A stretch of 64,000 nt of DNA from Acytostelium subglobosum LB1 (taxonomy: Eukaryota; Evosea; Eumycetozoa; Acytosteliales; Acytosteliaceae). Numbering within the stretch: position 1 is the first letter of the stretch; the number at the start of each line of letters is the position of its first letter. Where the stretch lies: positions 484,979 to 548,978 of the forward strand of contig NW_012236516.1 in NCBI RefSeq assembly GCF_000787575.1, read 5' to 3'. Shown piece after piece: positions 55,954-64,000 of the stretch. Both the position numbers and the translations under genes were made by a program. The notes beneath the pieces were generated by a model. It saw only the letters and a program-made list of their open reading frames with translations. It was not told the DNA's origin and ran no database searches.

Positions 55954-58529
55954 ATGAGCTCTCAAATCAAGACGCGAAAGAAGTCTACTCGCGACTCTAA
56001 TGTTGGCAACAGTGGAAACATTGGAAATGGTAGTGGTAGTAGCAGTAGCAGCAGTAGTACTACGACATCAAACCATGCTGGTGGTACCACCAGGAGGGAC
56101 AAACCAATCAATTACAAATGGGCATATGATATGCTTAATTGGAGCGATGGTTCATTTACAACCTTCACGCCAACACAATTCAAGCTAAATGCCTTGTTCA
56201 CATTCATTGTGTTCATCGTCACACTAGCCCTATACGCTCGGACTCAGTATCCATCAGTCGCGGGAGGTATGTCATCCCTCGAGACACATGACCACTCACT
56301 CATTCACTCATTCACATACTCACCTACTTTCTTCTCTCATACTAGGTGATGCTGGCGAGCTCATTATCAACGCGCATCAACTTGGCATTGCTCATCCTCC
56401 GGGATATCCTCTGTTCACAATGCTTGGACGTGTGTTTGACAAGTTCATACCATTCGGAACGGTTGGCTGGCGCATTGCTCTATTCTCCTCATTCTGTGGC
56501 GCAATCTGTTCGGCCGCCATGTTCCTCACTGTCCAACTATGGGTCAATGACACGTGGTGCGCCTTTGCGACGGCAGGACTGTTCACATTCTCGCCACTCA
56601 TCTGGTGCTATCATATCCAGGGCGAGGTATTCTCGATGAACAACATGTTCGTGGCGCTGTTGGTGCTCGAAGCTGTCTGGTACGTGCGCACCAGGATCTT
56701 TGAGAACGAGCGCTTCAACCCGTCGTTCTGGACCAGTGATAGGATCGCCTATCTCTCTGCATTCACATGTGCGATTGGTCTGACCAACCAGCACACACTC
56801 GTGCTCGTGGTCGTACCCTTTGCCTTTTGGCTGATGCTCATCGCTGGACGCGACCATCTCTGGAGTATCAACAACCTCACCAACCTTACAATCGCCACCT
56901 TGTCCGGTCTCTCACCATACCTCTATCTAATCATCGCGCCAACCCTGCGTCCAACCGAGTACTCATGGGGCAACACTTCAACCCTCAAGTATGTATATAC
57001 TCTCACTCTCCATTCGGTCAACTAACCCTGCTGCCACTACCATCATAGGGGATTCATGACTCATTTCCTTCGCGAGGAGTATGGCACATTGCAACTATAC
57101 AGTGGTGACTCTGGATCAACAACATTGTCACAGCGTATCATTCTATACTTTGAGAACATCTTTGAACAGTTCAACTATGTTGGAGGTGTACTGGCCTTTA
57201 TTGGATTGGTTGGATTGTTACTTGGCAGCAACTTAAGGTATGTTTGAATGGTCGTGACTCTTGATTGGACACATAGCGGATGGATGTACTGACATGACAA
57301 CTCACGCACTCTCCAGGACATTCCAATGGCGATCAGTTGGAACAATGATCATCTTCACATTTACATTCTATATCACTTTCTTCTTCAACCTTTGCAACCT
57401 ACCAATTGAGAAACCACTCTACAAGGGTGTCTTCTTGCGATTCTTTATGCAACCCAACGTCTTTATATCAATCGGCATTGGACTTGGACTCAAGATAGTG
57501 TCCAACCTACTCAACTCGAAAGCACCAACAATCAAGAAGTAAGAAGGAATAGTTCCAGTCATATTGGATCGCGTGCACTAACAATCATTCAATCAATCAA
57601 TTAATAGGATAACACTTCCATTGTTGGCATTGGGATTGGTTGCATTCCAGATTGGAACAAACTATCAACTACAGGACCAAAGCGAGAACCTCTCATATGT
57701 ATACTATGGCCATGCCGTACTTGACCCATTGCCAAAGGATACATTGCTGTTGGTCGGTGGCGATCTGATCACCAATGTACCACAATACATGAAGCTGTGC
57801 GAGGGCCTGCGACCAGACATTGACATTATCAGCCTCGAAGAGATGAGCTGGGATTGGTTCACTGTTACGCAAGGACCCATTTACAAGAACGTTAACTTCC
57901 CTGGCACAGTCTATCATCCACACAAGCCAGGTGGCTTCTCACTCAAGACCTTCTTGGACCACAATCAACATCGTCCAATCTATCTTGGCGGCGACTTTAA
58001 GCATGGCGACTACTCCTTCCAGCAGCACTATGTTACGTTGACGCGAGGAATGACCTCCCAGATCATCCCGGCCAGCGCACCAAAGGGCCACTACCAGACT
58101 CTGTTGAAGGAGTACCGCCAGTTCCCCTGGTTCCCACTGCCAAACAACACAGTGAAGTATCCAAACGACTCATGGGAATACTTCTTGGTGACGGACGTGG
58201 CCATCAACCTGGAGAAGTCGGTCGAGAACCTGCTCACTCACTACCTGCGCGAGACTGGTGCTGAGTCAGAGGACGCCCTAAAGCTGGCCATCGAGATCAT
58301 GCAAAAGGTGCTGACCATTCGCAGCACCAAGTGTTGGACATTGAAGCATCTGGGCGTCGCAGCCGATCATCTACGTTATCGACTTGCACAGAAAGATTCT
58401 GGATCATATGAGAGGTACACGACCATCCTACATGACGCGTGGGCCAGGTACATGGTCCATTGTGAGAAGGAGAAGGATCAAGACTGGGATACCATAACCA
58501 GTGTCGTCAAGCAACAAGTAAGAGCATGA
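55954..58529 (+). CDS. tmem260: TMEM260-type O-mannosyltransferase (DUF2723), five exons
   Basis: Exons 55954-56266, 56346-56988, 57049-57237, 57317-57538 and 57608-58529 agree in phase and give 762 aa. A Ser/Thr/Gly-rich cytosolic leader precedes the first helix. The DUF2723 core follows with YPSVAGGDAGELIINAHQLG and IAHPPGYPLFTMLG, including the loop Asp-Ala-Gly-Glu typical of GT-C glycosyltransferases. About ten membrane helices and a lumenal C-terminal domain (YVYYGHAVLDPLPKDTLLLV; GGDLITNVPQYMKLCEGLRP) complete it. Human TMEM260 transfers O-mannose to IPT domains of plasma-membrane receptors in the ER. The start at 55954 is the first ATG after an ACA-rich leader. It converges with the MYND gene, with 63 bp between the stops. 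Confidence 0.9.
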
Positions 58530-58592
58530 CCATCATAAAGAGTATATTACCACATTGATTGAGAGATAGAGAACTTCAAGGTGTGCGATCGC

Positions 58593-59467
58593 TCAGTTGA
58601 AGAAGTTAAGCTTTGTATTCTTAATGCTAGCAGGGATGTTGTTTGGATCCATTCCCGACTTGATACACGTGCATTTCTCGCATACGTATCGCCTCTGTCC
58701 AATAATATCTTTTGTGCTGTATGTCTCGTAAGCTGGGAAGAATGCTGCGCCACAGTCCACGCAATCCTTTGACATCCTTCCATAGGGAGCATCAAACATT
58801 GGCGAGAAGTTATATCCATTACAGTTATACCAGTTATCCTGTCCACCTGATCTACATTCCTTGCATGCTCTATAAACAAACAAGTTGTCAGCATGATGCC
58901 AGCGCTGGCGCAACTGAATGAATGATCGATCATTCATACATACCTCCAATCATTCTTCTTGTTGTCATGCTTGTGTCCAGTGGCCTCGGGACATCCACAT
59001 GAGGTATAGCGGTTGTGTGATCGTGCACAGAACTGCCGAGAGTTGGACATCATTACATATTGGTGCTCATTGTCACAGACCCAGTTCTTGCAACATGGTG
59101 TCTTCTTTAGTGGACGATCTGGTCCTGGCTCTCTATTACACAGTCCACACTTCTTCACAGCATTCTTGAGTACCAAGTCGCCAAGTGGATTGACAGCCAT
59201 TTGATCCTCCTGTCTCGTGAACTTTGCCCAAATACCATGCTTCCTCAGCTGTTCGCAATCGCGTTTATGTTCAGGCCATCCTGCAACCTGATGTTCTTTA
59301 GAGCAATACCTATATATGATTGTGTTGTGTCAATGAGGCATTCTCATTCATTCATTCATTCGTTCGATCAATCAATCAACATACTTTACACATTTACATG
59401 CACCACAATATGACAAGGTGGTGCCTTTACATCCTGGTATTTCGCATCTCTCTGGTCTCCAGAACAT
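58593..59467 (-). CDS. MYND zinc-finger protein with additional Cys/His-rich modules
   Basis: Exons 59467-59385, 59309-58944 and 58869-58593 join in phase to 241 aa. The N-terminus is a MYND finger: CEIPGCKGTTLSYCGACKCV, then KYCSKEHQVAGWPEHKRDC. A second cluster follows (CGLCNREPGPDRPLKKTPCC, with later C, H and CGCPEATGHKH) and a third at the C-terminus (ACKECRSGG; CVDCGAAF; YVCEKC). About twenty Cys/His suggest several zinc sites. MYND fingers mediate protein interaction. Related fungal and dictyostelid proteins exist, but the function is not known to me. The second intron interrupts the middle of the Cys-rich region. Confidence 0.82.
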
Positions 59468-59658
59468 CTTAGAATGTTTTGCTCAGGTTCCTCCATTATG
59501 TTATATAGTTATACAATACTTATTATCTGTATCTCTTAAAATGTGAACAAACAAAATATTACATGTAATTCCAAGTCCAAGGACTCTTTGTCCTCAACTC
59601 TTCTTCGAAAATCAAATATAATAGTAATAAAGATACAGAAATCGAGATAGAGATAGAG

Positions 59659-62600
59659 ATGGACAACGCAAACAGTGTCATCATCAAGGAGACATGGCAG
59701 AGATATAAGGACAGCCCAATGATGCTAAATGATATAAGTGGTCAAGATGTAGAGTCATTGAAGAGTGCTGTTGACGAGTTTTTGTTAGTTCACCTCAAAC
59801 AAGCTAGCAACCTAGTGTCCTTTATCAATGCATTGCCACTGATGTCAATGGTATGTTGGTTATGACATCTTGAGATCAACTGACTAACTGATGAATTTAC
59901 TATAGGCAATGACCAGTTGCCTTCAGAAATACAAGGATAACATCTACAAGATGTTTGAACGGATAATGATCTCAGATGTGCTGCCATATACACATAGCAT
60001 TAATCCAATATATATTGACTACTCAATACTTCCAAAAATGAAAGGTATCAACATCACTCTGTTCGACCTGGCATTGGCCTACATCAGAGTGTCAAGTATA
60101 CCTTCGTTATTCCAATACACTTATTTCTTGGTCAAACCAAGATTCATGAGAATGGTTCAAAACAGCATCATTGATGATGGACAACAACTACAACAACAAC
60201 AAAAACAACTTCTGGCGGTATATGTCCAACTACTTGTCACCAGAATTGATCACAAAGACTACTTCATCAATATAACAGAGGCATTTGGAATGGAGCAAGT
60301 CGAGAGCGATCTTGTCCAATGGTTCCTCTCAGAGAACACTGAACGAACTATTGAGCACACAAGAAAGTTGAAGTACCTCCAATGCCTTCCAAACACCTCC
60401 TCATCACAGCTTCTGATTAATCACAAACAAGACGTTATCAAGTAAGTATGTCGACACTTGTCAGGTCAATCAATCAATCAATCAATCACTCACTTACTCT
60501 TTACAACACTTAGGTTCATTCAAGGGTGCGGTATGATGTATATCTCCTTTGAATTGTCAACTGTGTTTGCCATCGCTCTTGAAGATCCCACCAGGCAACA
60601 AGCCAACCAAATCTTGGTATTGGATATGTTTGAATGGAAGTTGAAGCATCACAGTCCTACCGATTCTAATTCTAATACCCAATACTTCAAATCATTACTT
60701 CCACTTCTACGACTGATCGAACCATCTGATCGCTTTCTCCAACTTTATAACCAACTCCCAGACGACATCAAGTGTCAAGCTATGGACCACCTCGGACCAT
60801 CATTCCAGAGTGTTTGTATTATTATATTGTTATGATACCTAAAATACTAACCAATCAATCAATCAATCAATCATTGACATTTAGGTACAGTTTTATAAAG
60901 ATCATTTGGAGCAAATAACACTCAATGCACTCTCGACACAGGACGATCTCGTCATCTTAGCTGGTGTTGCCAAACTGTTTGGATCACTTGGCGAGTGTTT
61001 GGATATATGGCTGCCAATAATGGATCGTGTCGAGTCAATGTCAATCAATCCCGCTATCATTGTTAGATCAAATATTCTGCGTTCTGATGCGTTCAACTTT
61101 GCCACTGGATTGCTTGGCCTTGTCAAAGGGATGGGAACAATACTCTCAGATCTACAACGTGACAACTACATCAATACGGCAATACATTCATTGGACAACT
61201 CTGAAATTGACTTTAAAATTCAGGACGAGACACTTTTTATCAACACCTATCGTCCATGGATCGAGAGATACATCGCCAAGTTCAAGGAGGATATATTCAC
61301 CCAGGAATTATCGGTTGTTGGGCCATTCAAAGTCATATTGGTCCGCCATTCAATGTTGGACAACCAGCTCATCAGTCGTATCATCAAAAGATCTCCAACT
61401 AAAAATGGACTGGCAATAGTTGATTTCCTCTACTCATGTCCTGATCCAATTGATGCGTGGACCCAATGGATTGACACCCCAACTCAAGATGATCTTGGTT
61501 ATTTTTCCCAGAAGTGCAAGGTTCCTGCAGTGATCTTTCGACTACTCATGTGGCGACACACCCTAAAGATCCAGTACAAGATCGAGAGAGGCAGTGTGGA
61601 AAATGATATTTCAAAGAGTACATTGTTGTTCATGTTGGAGCGAAACGATGACTTTGAACAAAACAATCGACTGTACAATCAGTACAAGAAGGTATCCATC
61701 GCAAGAATGTATTTGGAAGCCAAATCATCCAAGTCATCACCTGTGACAGACTTATTCTCATCACTCTCACCATTGTTGATCAGACACATCATTGAACATA
61801 TCCTGACGAGTCGCAATGATACACTTGAGGCCAAATGGATGGTATCACTGTCAACAGTGAGTACTCGATTCCACCAAGCAGTGTCATCCATACTCTCAAA
61901 CAATGTTACATCAGTACTCTACCACTCAATGATCAATCACATTGGCTCCAAGTACTGCTTGTTATCCAAACCACCTCTACATATACATGCACTAAACATC
62001 CACTACATCCCATTAGATCATATCCAACAATGTCTTGAGCGACTTGAATCATTGGTCATACCATTCGATTTTGAAAAGATGGAAGGACAATTTGTCTTTA
62101 TCAAGGTCCATGCGCCCAATTTGCGACAAGTCCTTCTCATGGAGACACCTTACAATGCAATCATACACTTTGGCAATCTGTCCCAACACAGTCAAGAGTT
62201 GTATAGTATTGTCGAGCTTGATTATGGTGGTACTGTGTCCGACTACCATAGGCAGTGCTTCAATGAGATTTTCAGAATCTATGTCGATGATCATCCATCA
62301 TTGCAAGGGGTTGAGATCCACTCAAGCTCTCCTGCAGGTCCGCCCGCACTTCCAAAACATCATGATGGCACTGGCAACATCACTGGACCAAGTCTGCGAT
62401 TCACATGGGATCTTGGTTCAGATGATAAAAGGTGTTACTCCAGTTACTATTGCTACGGTGAACACCAACTTAGTGATCACCTTAAAAAAATGGACGAGAG
62501 TGCACTGGACCACATCGCAGTCATCAATCTGTTTGAACATCATCCCACCCAAAGCCTGTGCAAGGCTAGGTATGTACAAGATCTCTTGCTCAGACCGAGC

Positions 62601-63062
62601 AGGAGATTGATATTGGGACAATCCTACCAGTTCACTCAGAACAGGAGATCGTTGGGACACAACAACAACAACCTAGAGCAATACTCCTCAGGTGTCCAAT
62701 TATTCTATAAGGAGTGTCGACAACTTTACAGACTGAGAATGGTGGTCACCGATTTGGATTATATGTTGCCACTCATTCCTGCTCCAGGCACTTCCCAAAC
62801 ACTCCAAACACTGGAGGTCTACATTGAAGCTTGGAAATCGATTGCCAAGCATGAGATTAATAATACCATACAGGATATCATTGACATGTTATTGCTGGCC
62901 TGTGCCGACAGACCCAACCTCACAAAGATCACTGTTGAGATCCTCGAACCAAGATTTGTCTACCTCTCCTTCTACAGATGTTGTCCAAAGTGTCCACTCA
63001 TAATGACTACAGACAAACAATCGATGTTGAACAGAAAACTGGCCACTGATCATATTGAATAA
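59659..63062 (+). CDS. Lineage-specific F-box-like protein, tandem copy 1
   Basis: Exons 59659-59850, 59906-60441, 60514-60811 and 60885-63062 join in phase to 1,067 aa. The N-terminal two thirds are helical (LKSAVDEFLLVHLKQASNLV; LPKMKGINITLFDLALAYIR). Near residue 630 is an F-box-like stretch (LFSSLSPLLIRHIIEHILTS, then LSTVSTRFHQAVSSIL). LRR-like beta/alpha text follows (LERLESLVIPFDFEKM; VHAPNLRQVLLME), and a Cys pair lies near the C-terminus (CCPKCP). No signal peptide or TM helix is seen. It is probably a dictyostelid-specific substrate adaptor. The next gene is a close tandem paralog with the same first-intron position. Confidence 0.8.
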
Positions 63063-63174
63063 ATATCTCACTCTGTCAATCAGAATGATTACTTCCCTCA
63101 TTTCAGTGCAAAAAGTTATCTTGATTGACTCAATGTTGAACAGGCGTAGATGAGGCAATGATAAGAGATAAGAG

Positions 63175-64000
63175 ATGGACAATGCGATCAATGTTTTCAA
63201 AGAGATATGGGAGAGATATAAGGATACACCAAAGAGGGATATAAATAATCAAATAATAGAGTCATTGAAGAGTGCTGTAGACGTGTTGTTGGATGTTGAC
63301 CTCAAACAAGATGCCAACCTTGTATCTTATATCAATGCATTACCATTTATATCAAAGGTATGTTAACTAACTTGGTGGCGGTCTCGCGATAAACATACTT
63401 ACAAACTTACAACCTTGCCCTTTGAATGTAGGCAATGACCAGTTGCCTGCCACAATACAATGAGAACATTCATAAACTGTTTGCGCGAGTGATGATCATA
63501 GATGTAGATCCATATTCCACCAGAATATCTGTTGACTACTCAATACTTCCTCAAAAGACAGGCATCAACATCACTCTGTTCGATTTGGCATTGGCCTACA
63601 TCAGAGTTCAAAGTATACCTTCGTTATTCGAAAACACTCGCTTCTTGATCATACCAGGCTTCTTGAGAATGGTTCAATGCAACACTGATGATACTCAAAA
63701 ACAACAACTGCTCACAGCCTATGTCCAACTACTCGTCTCCAGAATTGATCACAACGACTACTTCAACAACATAACCTATGCATTTGGAGTTGAGCCAGTT
63801 GAGAATGAACTGGTCAAATAGTTCCTCTCAGAGAACACTGAGCAATCGCCAAAGCTGAAGTACCTCCAGAACATTCCAAACGTCTCCACATCACAACTGC
63901 TTATCAATCACAAACATGATGTTGTTAAGTATGTTGCCTCCTCAATCGATCAATCTTACAATCAATACTAAACACATTATCTTCTAGGTTCGTGCTGGGA
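63175..64000 (+). pseudogene. Tandem F-box-like copy 2, interrupted by a stop and cut by the window end
   Basis: The start MDNAINVFKEIWERYKDTPK parallels MDNANSVIIKETWQRYKDSP of copy 1. Exon 1 is 63175-63357; exon 2 starts at 63432 (AMTSCLPQYNENIHKLFARV). At 63819-63821 an in-frame TAG replaces the TGG Trp of copy 1 (VQWFLSENTE versus VK-stop-FLSENTE). Homology and frame continue beyond it to a donor at about 63929, and a third exon begins after CTAG at 63988. The rest lies outside the window. It may be a recent pseudogene, a truncated 190-aa protein, or a base-calling error. No other damage is visible up to the edge. Confidence 0.65.

Noticed and set aside
1-64000. tRNA or rRNA genes
   Set aside because: Reading for cloverleaf box signatures by eye found none; a covariance-model scan would be needed to exclude small RNAs.

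Overview
The window is nuclear DNA of a dictyostelid social amoeba. It has compact genes on both strands, short GT-AG introns (about 50-110 bp, often with a TCAATCAATC tract before the acceptor), Asn/Gln/Ser-rich coding runs, and typical dictyostelid families: an FNIP-repeat F-box protein, a cAMP-receptor-like GPCR, a ComC-like LRR/IPT/EGF surface protein, and a V-ATPase subunit E matching the D. discoideum length. Base composition is clearly less AT-rich than D. discoideum, so this is another dictyostelid; I cannot name the species. I rebuilt exon structures for the host genes by checking phase and length.

Layout. 98-6522 (-): THADA/Trm732. 6746-12737: a roughly 6-kb mobile element with ~210-bp terminal inverted repeats and a probable 6-bp target duplication. 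It carries a family B DNA polymerase, small Cys/His zinc-binding proteins and a Crinkler-type P-loop NTPase plus restriction-nuclease-like protein. 12761-14692 (+): FNIP F-box protein starting right at the element edge. 15371-16513 (+): cAMP-receptor-like GPCR. 18298-19937 (+): GATA-finger protein. 19978-23281 (-): PACS sorting protein. 23544-27534 (+): 14-exon ComC-like membrane protein. 27542-29755: three small unassigned genes. 30533-37111 (-): bacterial-type alpha-2-macroglobulin. 37490-39955 (-): trehalose-6-phosphate synthase with a degenerate phosphatase half. 40795-43234 (-): TBC1D8/9-type Rab GAP. 43518-44215 (-): histone-fold POLE3/Dpb4-like protein. 44403-45545 (-): B-box/MATH protein. 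45723-48252 (-): F-box protein of the plant At4g00755 type. 49648-50781 (+): V-ATPase E. 51178-51406: a cluster of perfect inverted repeats. 51480-54038 (-): two tandem RNase III-domain genes. 54623-54967 (-): mitochondrial uL23. 55954-58529 (+): TMEM260-type O-mannosyltransferase. 58593-59467 (-): MYND-finger protein. 59659-63062 (+) and 63175-end (+): tandem F-box-like paralogs, the second carrying an in-frame stop.

The genes form no operon-like pathway. Themes are membrane traffic and lysosome/endosome function (PACS, TBC, V-ATPase), cell surface and signalling (GPCR, ComC-like, TMEM260, A2M), ubiquitin ligase adaptors (three F-box types) and RNA processing (THADA, RNase III pair). The most novel objects are the polymerase plus Crinkler-nuclease element and the RNase III pair beside a hairpin cluster. 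Two host genes (PACS, TBC) each need a one-base frame correction; both places look like possible base-calling errors.
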